The notes under the pieces: generated by a model
The model's database searches: none
Told to the model about the DNA's origin: nothing
Seen by the model: the letters and a program-made list of their open reading frames with translations, nothing else
DNA from: Ectopseudomonas alcaliphila
GTDB lineage: Bacteria; Pseudomonadota; Gammaproteobacteria; Pseudomonadales; Pseudomonadaceae
DNA length: 64,000 nucleotides
NCBI RefSeq assembly: GCF_900101755.1
Contig: NZ_FNAE01000001.1
Location: forward strand, 992,001-1,056,000
Reading direction: 5' to 3'
Position numbers and translations under genes: made by a program
In this document: positions 45,956 through 53,841 of the stretch, one piece after another
Layout: each line of letters opens with the position of its first letter
Position numbering within the stretch: position 1 is the stretch's first letter

Positions 45956-46567
45956 ATGACTGTTGAATTTGCCCTGAATGCCGAAGTGCGTTCCGACCTG
46001 GGGAAAGGTGCGAGCCGCCGCCTGCGTCGTAACGTGTCCATGGTTCCTGCCGTGATCTACGGTGGCGACAAAGCCCCGCAATCGATCAGCCTGCTGGCCA
46101 AAGACCTGGCCAAGCTGCTGGAAAACGAAGCGGCTTTCAGCCACGTTCTGAGCCTGGACGTTGCCGGCACCAAAGAAAGCGTCCTGATCAAGGCCCTGCA
46201 GCGCCACCCGGCCAAAGGCTTCGTCCTGCACGCTGACTTCCAGCGCGTGGTTGCCGGCCAGAAACTGACCGCTCACGTACCCCTGCACTTCCTCAACGAA
46301 GCAACTTCCGTTGGCGTGAAGCAGCAAGGTGGCGAGATCTCCCACACCATCAGCGAAGTCGAAGTTTCCTGCCTGCCGAAAGACCTGCCGGAATTCATCG
46401 AAGTCGACATGGCTGCCGTAGAAGTTGGCCAGACTGTCCACATGTCCGACCTGAAGCTGCCGAAAGGCGTTGAGCTGGTTGCTCTGGCTCACGGTAACGA
46501 CCTGGCTGTCTCCAACATTCACGCTTCGCGCGTGAAGGCTGAAGACGAAGAAGGCGCCGCCGAGTAA
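45956..46567 (+). CDS. rplY: 50S ribosomal protein L25, long CTC form
   Basis: 203-residue L25/general stress protein Ctc that binds 5S rRNA. ATG 45956 follows TTGGAGAAGTGAA. The L25 domain is [33 protein letters not shown] to ~95, then the CTC beta domain ([31 protein letters not shown]) and an acidic tail [11 protein letters not shown]. Followed by pth in the normal order. Confidence 0.95.
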   Translation: MTVEFALNAEVRSDLGKGASRRLRRNVSMVPAVIYGGDKAPQSISLLAKDLAKLLENEAAFSHVLSLDVAGTKESVLIKALQRHPAKGFVLHADFQRVVAGQKLTAHVPLHFLNEATSVGVKQQGGEISHTISEVEVSCLPKDLPEFIEVDMAAVEVGQTVHMSDLKLPKGVELVALAHGNDLAVSNIHASRVKAEDEEGAAE

Positions 46568-46630
46568 TCGCAGCGCGGAACCCGCCCGGCAGGCGATCAC
46601 GCCGGGCGATTTCCTCAAAAGGGCTCCTGT

Positions 46631-47221
46631 ATGACTGCCGTACAACTGATCGTTGGCCTGGGTAACCCCGGCCCCGAATACGACCAGACCCGGCACAATG
46701 CAGGGGCCCTTTTCGTTGAGCGCGTGGCGGCAAGCCAGCGCGTCAACCTATCTGTCGATCGCAAGTATTTCGGCCTGGTGGGCAAGTTCAACCACCAGGG
46801 GCGCGAAGTTCGTCTGCTTATCCCCACCACCTACATGAACCGCAGCGGCCAGTCCGTGGCGGCCTTGGCCAATTTCTTCAAGATCAAACCCGAAGAGATC
46901 CTGGTGGCCCACGACGAACTCGACATGCCACCCGGCGTCGCCAAGCTCAAACAGGGCGGCGGCCACGGTGGACACAACGGCCTGCGCGACATCATCGCCC
47001 AGCTCGGCAACCAGAATAACTTCCACCGCCTGCGGCTCGGCATCGGCCACCCGGGGCACGCCAGCCTGGTATCCGGCTACGTGCTCGGACGCGCCCCACG
47101 CAGCGAACAGGACCTGCTCGACCAGAGCATCGACTTCGCCTTGGACGTCCTGCCGGAAATACTCGCCGGCGACTGGACCGTGGCCATGCGCAAGCTGCAT
47201 AGCCAGAAGGCCACCAAGTAA
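46631..47221 (+). CDS. pth: Peptidyl-tRNA hydrolase
   Basis: 196-residue enzyme that recycles peptidyl-tRNA. Opening [31 protein letters not shown] holds the catalytic His (RHNAG) and the Asn of NPG; the substrate motif [10 protein letters not shown] and [28 protein letters not shown] are intact. Confidence 0.96.
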   Translation: MTAVQLIVGLGNPGPEYDQTRHNAGALFVERVAASQRVNLSVDRKYFGLVGKFNHQGREVRLLIPTTYMNRSGQSVAALANFFKIKPEEILVAHDELDMPPGVAKLKQGGGHGGHNGLRDIIAQLGNQNNFHRLRLGIGHPGHASLVSGYVLGRAPRSEQDLLDQSIDFALDVLPEILAGDWTVAMRKLHSQKATK

Positions 47222-47246
47222 CCACCTTTCCCCCGAGGGACACATC

Positions 47247-48347
47247 ATGGGATTCAACTGCGGCATCGTCGGCCTGCCCAACGTCGGCAAGTCCACCCTG
47301 TTCAACGCCCTCACCAAATCCGGCATCGCGGCGGAGAACTTCCCCTTCTGCACCATCGAGCCGAACAGCGGCATCGTGCCCATGCCCGACCCGCGCCTGG
47401 ATGCCCTGGCCGAGATCGTCAAGCCCGAGAAGGTCATCCCCACCACCATGGAATTCGTCGACATCGCCGGCCTGGTCGCGGGCGCGTCGAAAGGTGAAGG
47501 CCTGGGCAACAAGTTCCTCGCCAACATCCGCGAAACCGACGCCATCGCCCACGTGGTGCGCTGCTTCGAAGACGACAACGTCATCCACGTCGCCAACAGC
47601 GTCGACCCCAAGCGTGACATCGAGATCATCGACCTCGAACTGATCATGGCCGACCTCGACAGCTGCGAGAAGCAACTGCAGCGCGTGGCTCGCACCGCCA
47701 AGGGTGGCGACAAGGAATCCGTGGCGCAGAAGGCCCTGCTGGAAAAGCTCATCCCCCACCTCACCGAAGGCAAGCCGGCGCGCAGCCTGCTCAAGGACCT
47801 GGGTGACGACGAGAAGCGCCTGGCCAAGACCTTCCACCTGCTCACCACCAAGCCGGTGATGTACATCGCCAACGTCGCCGAAGACGGCTTCGAGAACAAC
47901 CCGCTGCTCGACGTGGTACAAGCCATCGCCGACGCAGAAGGCGCCATCGTCGTACCGGTGTGCAACAAGATCGAAGCCGAGATCGCCGAACTGGACGATC
48001 TCGAAGAGATGCAGATGTTCCTCGAGACCATGGGCATGGAAGAGCCGGGCCTGAACCGCGTGATCCGCGCCGGCTACTCGCTGCTCAACCTGCAGACCTA
48101 CTTCACCGCAGGCGTGAAGGAAGTGCGTGCCTGGACCGTCAAGGTCGGCGCCACCGCCCCGCAATCGGCTGCAGCGATCCACACAGACTTCGAAAAAGGC
48201 TTCATCCGCGCCGAAGTCATCGCCTACAACGACTTCATCCAGTACAAGGGCGAAGCCGGTGCCAAGGAAGCCGGCAAATGGCGCCTGGAAGGCAAGGACT
48301 ACATCGTCAAGGACGGCGACGTGATGCACTTCCGCTTTAACGTTTGA
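47247..48347 (+). CDS. ychF: Redox-regulated ATPase YchF (Obg family)
   Basis: 366-residue OBG-type P-loop protein. G1 is [14 protein letters not shown] (residues 7-20), G3 [21 protein letters not shown], and the base-recognition motif NKIEAE (rather than NKxD) explains ATP preference. A C-terminal TGS domain ([26 protein letters not shown]) ends [13 protein letters not shown]. It is the last core gene before the accessory island. Confidence 0.96.
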   Translation: MGFNCGIVGLPNVGKSTLFNALTKSGIAAENFPFCTIEPNSGIVPMPDPRLDALAEIVKPEKVIPTTMEFVDIAGLVAGASKGEGLGNKFLANIRETDAIAHVVRCFEDDNVIHVANSVDPKRDIEIIDLELIMADLDSCEKQLQRVARTAKGGDKESVAQKALLEKLIPHLTEGKPARSLLKDLGDDEKRLAKTFHLLTTKPVMYIANVAEDGFENNPLLDVVQAIADAEGAIVVPVCNKIEAEIAELDDLEEMQMFLETMGMEEPGLNRVIRAGYSLLNLQTYFTAGVKEVRAWTVKVGATAPQSAAAIHTDFEKGFIRAEVIAYNDFIQYKGEAGAKEAGKWRLEGKDYIVKDGDVMHFRFNV

Positions 48348-48370
48348 TCGTTGTAAGCAGCGCATAAACA

Positions 48371-48397
48371 AAACCCCGCCTTGGCGGGGTTTTGTTA
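48371..48397 (+). terminator. Rho-independent terminator after ychF
   Basis: A perfect 10-bp stem AAACCCCGCC/GGCGGGGTTT with a two-base turn and T-rich tail, 23 bases after the ychF stop. It marks the left end of the core block. Confidence 0.92.
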
Positions 48398-48424
48398 TTT
48401 TTTGGGGGGGTGAGGAATTGATGG

Positions 48425-48489
48425 ATTAGGGCTCGCGGGAGCTGGGCATTATGAATCCGCTACGAACCGCCCGACTGAGCCAGAAAGCC
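48425..48489 (-). pseudogene. Degenerate tRNA-Met-like remnant, possible attachment scar
   Basis: On the minus strand the sequence reads GGCT-N4-GGCTCAGTCGG, then ATTCATAATGC (48446-48456), which lines up with the 5' end, D arm and anticodon arm of the intact tRNA-Met at 55150-55226 (GGCT-N4-AGCTCAGTTGG, then ATTCATAATGC). The 11-base anticodon segment is identical; the T arm is not recognisable. Both lie in the same orientation at the two ends of the island. It could be a scar of integration at the tRNA gene (inference). Confidence 0.5.
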
Positions 48490-48505
48490 CCATAACCCGG
48501 GGCTT
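48485..48505 (-). terminator. Hairpin downstream of the NACHT gene
   Basis: A 7-bp stem (AAGCCCC/GGGGCTT) with a seven-base loop, 65 bases after the NACHT stop codon on its strand, followed by TTCTGG. A weak terminator candidate overlapping the tRNA-like remnant. Confidence 0.5.
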
Positions 48506-48569
48506 CTAGCCCTCCACAGATCTCACTGCTCCATAGCTTTCCAGAGAAGAAAACTGATGTAGTCACTGA

Positions 48570-50402
48570 CTAGGGATGACCTCTTAGTATTAATTTTGCC
48601 AACGCCTTTTCACGCCTATTGTATTTTTTGTATATTTGCTCTTCTATCATTTTAAAAAACCGCAAGTGCTTTTCGCAGTCCAAATGAGCCAACTTTAAGA
48701 TCGCGGGTGTTCGCACTACCTTTGCAAGTGGAACCCTCATATCTAATTCATCATCCTCTGGCTCGACTGGATGCGCTTTCTTTAGCTCTTCAAGCAGAGA
48801 GCTATGCCACTGCTCTAACTCAGCCTTTTGAGCCCCTTCCGCCCTCCATCCAAAAACCTTGTTAGATTCATCTCTGTATAGCCGGTAGAGATATATCAAG
48901 AAATAACCTTTTGACTTCCTTTCAGACAACCCATATCCGACATGACCCTTTTCCGGAATTGCAAAAGACTCAAAGAATTGCGAAAGGAATTCTATTGACT
49001 TATCCTCATCCATAAGCTTCTCGCATTTTCTTATAATCACCCTGAGCCTTGGATGGATCCACTTCGTTTCAATACGTTCTCTGTTTAACTCCCAAGCAAG
49101 CGGAATAACGTTATCTGACTGGGAGGTTCTTACGATTACGTCGAGTGCCTTTCCTGTGTCAATGGAATTGGATCTTGAAATAAAAACTGCTGCAAAATAC
49201 TCTTGAAATGATCTATGTGAGAATGTGAAGTAGTTGCCATCCTTTTGCAATATACAAACTGACTTCACTAGATCATTGAAGATATTATTTGCCGACGCAC
49301 TGACATCCTCTAAATCAGCCGCCTGTTGGATGTAGTCTAGTACTTCACTTTGGGTGAAGCTCATTCTTCTATCATAGTACGTGGTAAGGCAAAACGCTGA
49401 AAAAACCTTCTTGAAATCGTCTACAGGAAGATTGCTATACGATTTCCTTTTGTATAAATATTTTAACGCATCATGCTTGTGAAATAGTGTATCGAACGCT
49501 TGCTCGTAAAAAATGTGTATTTTTTCGGGGATCTCCGCTAGTTGCTCATATGTTAACAGCATCATAGTTAAGAGCAGCGGATTAGAGAGGAAGTCAGAAT
49601 GCTTATCATACAGACCCTCCGAAAGTTCTTTGATGAAGCGCTCCTTTACAACGGCATCGTAGTCAATCTTTGATATAAGCTCAATTGATTGAGCCTGATT
49701 AAGAGGAAGCGCTCTATATATATAAAACTCCTCCCAAGAATTGAATATACTATCCGGGCGACTTGATAGCACTATGGGCGTCTGCGGGTATTTATTAGAA
49801 AGCTCCAATACTTCTTCTTCATATGCCTCCCTAATTTGGAAGTCTATTTCGTCGAACCCATCCAGCAGGAGTAGAATTTTACCAAGCTTTAAGGCCGTAT
49901 GAAGCTGGTCTTTGGAAAAACCTTCATCTTGATCAGAAATCGTATTGAATAAATACTCACCAATTCTTAGATCTCCATCCCTAGTTCTAAGCAGCCTCAG
50001 CTCAACAAGCACGGGAATTACTCCCCTAGGCTGACTTATTGCCTCAATCGCTAACTTTCTTAATAAAACAGATTTTCCAGACCCCGCAGTACCTACTATT
50101 ACATTACGCTTATTTGCTAGAAGATCAGGGAGCAAATCATCCCCATTATGGCTCTCCCCGGCAATAAAAAAGTCACCAGCCACATAGTGATCTTGCAGAC
50201 TTACAGGTTTGTCGCGATACAGGAGGGTTTTTATTTTTGAATATTTGCTATGCGTTCGCGTTATATGCCTCTTGAAACAAGACTCTAGTTTAACCTGATA
50301 CTTTTTATACTCTTTATCACCAGCACCAATTATATCGGGCACCAGAGATTTCACTAGATCGCCTATCGTATCCCCAAGAGAAGGGAGTGTATTTTTTGTC
50401 AT
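48570..50402 (-). CDS. NACHT-domain STAND NTPase, candidate bacterial NLR-like defence protein
   Basis: 610 residues. Walker A is GTAGSGKS at 104-111; Walker B with the NACHT-type acidic cluster is LLLLDGFDEID at 177-187; sensor SSRPD at 213-217; the winged-helix region has SNPLLLTMMLLTY (273-285) and FSHRSFQEYFAA (394-405). A ~95-residue helical N-terminus with YSKIKTLLYRDKPVSLQDHYV precedes the NACHT, and a ~200-residue C-terminus follows without LRR, TPR or WD repeats. This short build resembles the bNACHT proteins shown to protect bacteria from phages; no known effector domain (nuclease, TIR, protease) is seen. The gene is clearly AT-richer than the core and uses AGA/ATA-type codons, a sign of transfer. 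It lies at the edge of a ychF/tRNA-Met island. Role in defence is inferred. Confidence 0.85.
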   Translation of the reverse strand: MTKNTLPSLGDTIGDLVKSLVPDIIGAGDKEYKKYQVKLESCFKRHITRTHSKYSKIKTLLYRDKPVSLQDHYVAGDFFIAGESHNGDDLLPDLLANKRNVIVGTAGSGKSVLLRKLAIEAISQPRGVIPVLVELRLLRTRDGDLRIGEYLFNTISDQDEGFSKDQLHTALKLGKILLLLDGFDEIDFQIREAYEEEVLELSNKYPQTPIVLSSRPDSIFNSWEEFYIYRALPLNQAQSIELISKIDYDAVVKERFIKELSEGLYDKHSDFLSNPLLLTMMLLTYEQLAEIPEKIHIFYEQAFDTLFHKHDALKYLYKRKSYSNLPVDDFKKVFSAFCLTTYYDRRMSFTQSEVLDYIQQAADLEDVSASANNIFNDLVKSVCILQKDGNYFTFSHRSFQEYFAAVFISRSNSIDTGKALDVIVRTSQSDNVIPLAWELNRERIETKWIHPRLRVIIRKCEKLMDEDKSIEFLSQFFESFAIPEKGHVGYGLSERKSKGYFLIYLYRLYRDESNKVFGWRAEGAQKAELEQWHSSLLEELKKAHPVEPEDDELDMRVPLAKVVRTPAILKLAHLDCEKHLRFFKMIEEQIYKKYNRREKALAKLILRGHP

Positions 50403-50498
50403 TTCTCTTCCGCTGCTCGCAATTCGCCTTTGGATTCTTTTCTTTTGTGGTCTTGCGCCAAGCCTAATTGCGCCATCGCCTACTTGTAATACGTAGGC

Positions 50499-50831
50499 TC
50501 ACCACTCTTTAGCCCGAAGCCCCTCAATACACTCTTTCACGTCATCATCAATGACGTTTCCAGGCTTGATGCATTCCTTCATGGTGCGACGAACCCCGCG
50601 ATTGGCTTCGCGTTCTCGTTGATCTTGGGCTTTGAGGTTGGCTCTGGCTGCATCGCCAAGGGGGCCTTTGCTGGCCCCAGCCATGTATTCATTGACCAGC
50701 CGGTTCATGGTCTTGCCATAAGCTTCGGCTGCTGGCCGCATTGCTTCACCGACTTGGGTGGCAACGGGCTTGGATTCTTCTGCGAGGGTGGGGCTTGCGG
50801 CTAGGGCTAATGCCAACAGCATCCTTTTCAT
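50499..50831 (-). CDS. Small exported protein of unknown function
   Basis: 110 residues. A signal peptide (MKRMLLALALAASPTLAE, cleaved near residue 17) precedes a charged helical mature protein with KECIKPGNVIDDDVKECIEGLRAKEW; two cysteines in this tail may form a disulfide. ATG 50831 follows GGAGGAGACCA. It lies 97 bases upstream of the NACHT gene on the same strand, but its codon use is closer to the core. I do not recognise a family. Confidence 0.7.
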   Translation of the reverse strand: MKRMLLALALAASPTLAEESKPVATQVGEAMRPAAEAYGKTMNRLVNEYMAGASKGPLGDAARANLKAQDQREREANRGVRRTMKECIKPGNVIDDDVKECIEGLRAKEW

Positions 50832-50874
50832 TGGTCTCCTCCATTCCTTCGGGCTTACCTGCGCCTAGCTACTT

Positions 50875-50906
50875 CCTGGGTGATCGCTATCCCGCGCTTG
50901 GATTGG
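50875..50906. repeat. Imperfect direct repeat, copy A
   Basis: 32 bases ending in TTGGATTGG that match 51398-51429 at 26 of 32 positions. Each copy lies upstream of a small leftward gene of the island (50831 and 51348). It may be a regulatory or duplicated segment. Confidence 0.45.
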
Positions 50907-50988
50907 CCTCGCTATAGCTAGGCCCCTTATGGCCATTCTCTGCCATCAAATCGCCAGTAAGCAAGCACCACTAATGTCTACCTCTGCC

Positions 50989-51348
50989 TTACGCCCTCAC
51001 CCGCTTTCTACGGGCCGATACCACAGCGGCGGCCATACATACCGTCATCCACGCGGCAACCAGCATCTTGTGACCAGGCAGCATCACGCTATTGGTCATA
51101 AACCAAGCTATAAGCGCTACCAACACCCAATCGAATATATAGAGCTGCCTTAGCCCTAGAAGCGGATTCCAGCGTTTTGACGAGAGGCTTAGCCAGATAA
51201 TGGATGCGAAACACGTGAGGCAGTAGAAGCCCGTGTAGAGGCTTCCGTAAAAGCTAAATCCGATATAGAGCAAGCCGCTTAGAGCGCTGCCTGCCACGAT
51301 TGAAAAGCCTAGGTTGTTACGCCTTTCGAGAGCTTCGAGTGTGATCAT
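50989..51348 (-). CDS. Small four-helix membrane protein
   Basis: 119 residues from ATG 51348 (MITLEALERRNNLGFSIVAGS). Four hydrophobic segments are visible (about 13-35, 38-60, 72-93, 97-113), with a basic C-terminal tail VSARRKRVRA that suggests a cytoplasmic end. The ribosome site is weak. It is in line with the small exported gene and the NACHT gene on the same strand. No family recognised. Confidence 0.6.
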   Translation of the reverse strand: MITLEALERRNNLGFSIVAGSALSGLLYIGFSFYGSLYTGFYCLTCFASIIWLSLSSKRWNPLLGLRQLYIFDWVLVALIAWFMTNSVMLPGHKMLVAAWMTVCMAAAVVSARRKRVRA

Positions 51349-51397
51349 TGCTTGCCGTCCTTGAGCTGCTTGCGGGCGTCCCACCGCTTAGCGATAT

Positions 51398-51429
51398 CCT
51401 GCGTAATCACTACCCGGCGTTTGGATTGG
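51398..51429. repeat. Imperfect direct repeat, copy B
   Basis: Second copy of the 32-base unit at 50875-50906. On the minus strand it can be read as the start of a short open frame ending at the ATG of the membrane-protein gene (..V-I-T-Q-D-I-A-K-R-W..-K-Q-stop), so it may be the tail of a lost gene. Confidence 0.4.
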
Positions 51430-51445
51430 TGAGATCCCGGCTGGT

Positions 51446-51682
51446 CTATTCGCTGTCAGGGCTGATCTCGCCATTGGCGGGATCGATCCGGCCCGTTCTG
51501 AGCCACAGAGAATATTCAGGGTAGCGCTCTGCCATCAAGTCCAGTTCGCTGGTCCTCAGGTTCGCTCTCTTGTCGTACCTGATCGTCTTGCAGCGCTCCT
51601 CCTTGATGCCAGTGGCTTCACTGACCTCTCGGTGACCGATCTTAGATAAGAAGAGCCGAACTCTATCGTGGGTTGATTCCAT
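51446..51682 (-). CDS. Small HTH-like regulator of the island
   Basis: 78 residues from ATG 51682: MESTHDRVRLFLSKIGHREVSEATGIKEERCKTIRYDKRANLRTSELDLMAERYPEYSLWLRTG. The stretch REVSEATGIKEERCKTIRYDKRANLRTSELD resembles a compact helix-turn-helix of phage-type repressors. It is divergent from a Bro-N protein with only 245 bases between starts, like an immunity-region pair. Paired TATTCCAC repeats lie between. Assignment as DNA-binding is from pattern only. Confidence 0.6.
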   Translation of the reverse strand: MESTHDRVRLFLSKIGHREVSEATGIKEERCKTIRYDKRANLRTSELDLMAERYPEYSLWLRTGRIDPANGEISPDSE

Positions 51683-51709
51683 AACGGTCTTAACAATAGC
51701 CTGTTGAAA

Positions 51710-51744
51710 TATTCCACAATCGACAGACAGTGGTATTATTCCAC
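51710..51744. promoter_or_regulatory. Paired TATTCCAC repeats, candidate operator of the divergent switch
   Basis: TATTCCAC occurs at 51710-51717 and 51737-51744, 27 bases apart; the second forms part of GTGG-TATTATT-CCAC. They sit just upstream of the small regulator gene and are good candidates for its autoregulation. Confidence 0.4.
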
Positions 51745-51927
51745 CCGAGCGCTTGGCACTTCCCACAGCCATTCAGGTGCTTCCCGATTATAGGGACTTT
51801 GTTACGGAACGGTCTGATGTGCCGCGCTTCCGAGCGCAGTTCTGCACGAAATCCATGCTGGTCCAACTCCTGGGCACAGCACGGATCAGAGATGACCAGA
51901 CGCCAGCGTGAATCCACGGAGGCCTTT

Positions 51928-52428
51928 ATGGAAGAAAGCTATGTCCCCTTGTTGCTGATGCGCCACAACCGCCCGCTGCGTGGCGTGATGATCGACCGCC
52001 AGCCCTGGGTCTGCGCCAAGGAGTTCGGCCTGTTGATGGGGCACCGCCACCCGGAGCGAATCTGCCGGCTGATGGATGACGACCAGGTGCGTACGGTGAT
52101 CTTCCACACTCACCAAGGCGATGCGGAGCCTGTGCAGGTGCTCAGCGAATCCGCGCTTTATCGCGCCCTGTGCCGTTTCAGCCATCCCGAGAATCGCAGC
52201 CTGCGCCGCTGGCTCACTCACGAAGCCCTGCCCGCTCTGCGCGACGCCTGGGAGCATCGCGCACAGGAACCCAGACGCACACTGATGGCCTGGGATCGCC
52301 AGCGCATCAGCTTGCTGGAATGGCAAGGTGACCTGTGGATCGCCCTGCGTGACATGCCGCGCTTCGCCCCACCGCCGGCAACCGGCGAGTGCTCGTTGCG
52401 TGCTCTGCTCAATCGCTGGTGGCGTTGA
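51928..52428 (+). CDS. Bro-N domain protein (phage antirepressor-like)
   Basis: 166 residues from ATG 51928, which follows GGAGGCCTTT. The Bro-N/ANT-type domain is RGVMIDRQPWVCAKEFGLLMGHRHPERICRLMDDDQVRTVIFHTHQGDAEPVQVLSESALYRALCRFSHPENRSLRRWLTHEALPALR (~19-105). Such domains bind DNA and occur in phage antirepressors and P4-type elements. The C-terminal part is short and basic. The stop overlaps the next start (TGATG), so it is coupled to the antitoxin-like gene. Together with the divergent regulator it looks like a mobile-element control module. Confidence 0.75.
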   Translation: MEESYVPLLLMRHNRPLRGVMIDRQPWVCAKEFGLLMGHRHPERICRLMDDDQVRTVIFHTHQGDAEPVQVLSESALYRALCRFSHPENRSLRRWLTHEALPALRDAWEHRAQEPRRTLMAWDRQRISLLEWQGDLWIALRDMPRFAPPPATGECSLRALLNRWWR

Positions 52429-52805
52429 TGGCTAGCCTGACCATTCGCATGGACAACGATCTCAAGCAACGCTTGCGCGGTCAGGCAACCCGTAATGGGC
52501 GCTCGATGGCTGAGGAAGTGCGGCAGATCTTGCGGGATGCGCTCTCGAGCACTACCCCGCACGGCGCGCAGGTAACTTGCGCAAGGCAGCATTGTTCGCT
52601 CAATCCCCCTTGCGCTATCCACCCCGGCGAACTGTTGCGTGAAGCATTCCTGAAGGAGCTCGGGATGACGGTCCCCGCACTTGCTCGTGCGCTGAATGTG
52701 TCAGCCTCGACCATCAGAGACATAGTGCGGGAGCACGGAACATCACTGCTGTCATGGCCATACGGCTTGGCCGCTACTTCGGGACCTCGGCCCAGCTCTG
52801 GATGA
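52428..52805 (+). CDS. FitA-HigA chimeric antitoxin-like protein (frameshifted)
   Basis: 125 residues. Residues 1-40 (MASLTIRMDNDLKQRLRGQA.., then NGRSMAEEVRQILRDAL) are a FitA/Arc-type ribbon-helix-helix antitoxin head. From residue ~64 the text is HigA-like XRE: IHPGELLREAFLKELGMTVPALARALNVSASTIRDIVREHG, after which the frame is lost and ends at 52805. No FitB or HigB toxin gene lies beside it. The natural reading is a deletion joining fitA to higA, followed by a one-base loss near 52738. Whether the RHH part is still made and active is unknown. Confidence 0.65.
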   Translation: MASLTIRMDNDLKQRLRGQATRNGRSMAEEVRQILRDALSSTTPHGAQVTCARQHCSLNPPCAIHPGELLREAFLKELGMTVPALARALNVSASTIRDIVREHGTSLLSWPYGLAATSGPRPSSG

Positions 52806-53005
52806 ATCTGCAGAGCGTGCACTCTCTGGCCAAGGCGTACGCTGAGTGCGGCGATGAGATTGAAAGGGAAATAAAGCCTTTTCGACTGACCAACCAATCC
52901 CCCCTTGTGTGGACGACACCCCGCATAAAGACACCTAAAAACACCTTTAAAGGTGTCTTTATGGGTGCTAGTCTACGAACGCTTACCCCGTGTTCGCACA
53001 AATGA
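52617..53005 (+). pseudogene. HigA-like antitoxin remnant with a one-base frameshift
   Basis: The first half (from 52617, HPGELLREAFLKELG) is in the fitA frame; the second half continues in another frame from about 52740 as NITAVMAIRLGRYFGTSAQLWMNLQSVHSLAKAYAE, which is the normal HigA continuation. Restoring one base near 52738-52740 rejoins them. It has no start codon of its own. In P. aeruginosa a higBA pair lies close to the same ychF/tRNA-Met locus, as I recall. Confidence 0.75.
52924..52963. repeat. Perfect 13-bp inverted repeat with nested palindrome
   Basis: CATAAAGACACCT (52924-52936) and AGGTGTCTTTATG (52951-52963) form a perfect stem with a 14-base loop; inside, CACCTTT/AAAGGTG can pair as an alternative hairpin. 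It lies in the HigA remnant's 3' part, 190 bases before the next toxin-antitoxin pair. It may be a terminator, an operator or a recombination site. Confidence 0.6.
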
Positions 53006-53151
53006 CCTTATGAAGAAAAGACCTGATTAGAGATAGCTCGGCCTATAGCGACAGAACCAAGATCAGCTCAGTGAAGCTTGAAGGTTCGGCCCTTAGAGAT
53101 AGAGCTCAGGCACGATGAATTGCAGATAGCAGAGAACAGGTGGATATGGCG

Positions 53152-53424
53152 ATGACTTATGCGGTTTTGGCTGACGTTGCCGCGTCAGTTACAGAACTCA
53201 AAAAAGATCCTATGGGTACCATCCGCGAAGGCGGCGGTGAAACCGTCGTGATCCTCAATCGAAACGAGCCTGCATTCTATGCTGTGCCCCCCGCACGCTA
53301 TCAAGCCATGCTGGAGCTGATTGACGATCTACAACTGGCTGAAATCGTACGCGCTCGGGCTGGTGAACCTACTGTACGAGTAGATATCGATGACCTCATC
53401 GCGCAAGCCGGCGGAGCCGACTAA
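53152..53424 (+). CDS. Type II antitoxin, Phd/YefM (StbD/RelB-like)
   Basis: 90 residues from ATG 53152, chosen because AGGTGG lies at proper distance; GTG 53140 and ATG 53146 are alternatives. MTYAVLADVAASVTELKKDPMGTIREGGGETVVILNRNEPAFYAVPPARYQAMLELIDDL is the Phd/YefM DNA-binding fold; the C-terminal part (LAEIVRARAGEPTVRVDIDDLIAQ) should wrap the toxin. It overlaps the toxin gene by 35 bases, as in coupled pairs. TTAGAGATAG repeats at 53027 and 53093 lie upstream. Confidence 0.88.
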   Translation: MTYAVLADVAASVTELKKDPMGTIREGGGETVVILNRNEPAFYAVPPARYQAMLELIDDLQLAEIVRARAGEPTVRVDIDDLIAQAGGAD

Positions 53425-53704
53425 ATACGCCCTGGAGTTCAACGCCCAAGCACTCAAGGAGTGGGGCAAGCTGGGCAAAACCATACAGTTGCAGTTCGCC
53501 AAGAAGCTCAAGGAGCGCCTTGAGAATCCTCGGATCGAGGCCGACAAACTCCGGGATATGCCCAACTGCTACAAGATCAAGCTGCGCTCCATCGGTTATC
53601 GCTTGGTCTATGAAGTGATCGACAGCCGCTTGGTAGTTACCGTGATCGCCGTAGGCAAGCGAGAACGCAGCAAAGTCTATGGCAGCGCCGCCAGCCGCTT
53701 GTAA
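53390..53704 (+). CDS. Type II toxin, RelE/ParE family
   Basis: 104-residue RelE-fold protein: YALEFNAQALKEWGKLGKTIQLQFAKKLKERLENPRI, then LRDMPNCYKIKLRSIGYRLVYEVIDSRLVVTVIAVGKRERSKVY. The conserved K-x-K-L-R-x-x-G-Y-R-L-x-Y and the final V-x-A-V-G-x-R-x-x-x-x-V-Y pattern fit ribosome-dependent mRNA interferases of the RelE/StbE group. It overlaps its antitoxin gene and appears intact. Confidence 0.9.
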   Translation: MTSSRKPAEPTKYALEFNAQALKEWGKLGKTIQLQFAKKLKERLENPRIEADKLRDMPNCYKIKLRSIGYRLVYEVIDSRLVVTVIAVGKRERSKVYGSAASRL

Positions 53705-53841
53705 GAAACCCGGCCGGATGCCTGTAAAAACGGGGCTTCCGTACATGAGGGTCATTGGCTAGTATCCATTGCATGTGTTGGGTCCTGCCCACTTGGCCTG
53801 AGACATGGCGCTCCTGGGACTACCAGCACGCCCTCCCCTGC

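Noticed and set aside
46748..48371. Two long minus-strand frames opposite pth and ychF
   Set aside because: Both genes are certain on the plus strand with intact catalytic motifs; the antisense frames look like shadows.
53027..53102. TTAGAGATAG direct repeat before the RelBE-type pair as an operator
   Set aside because: Only ten bases are shared, 66 bases apart, and the flanks differ; too weak to list as a feature.
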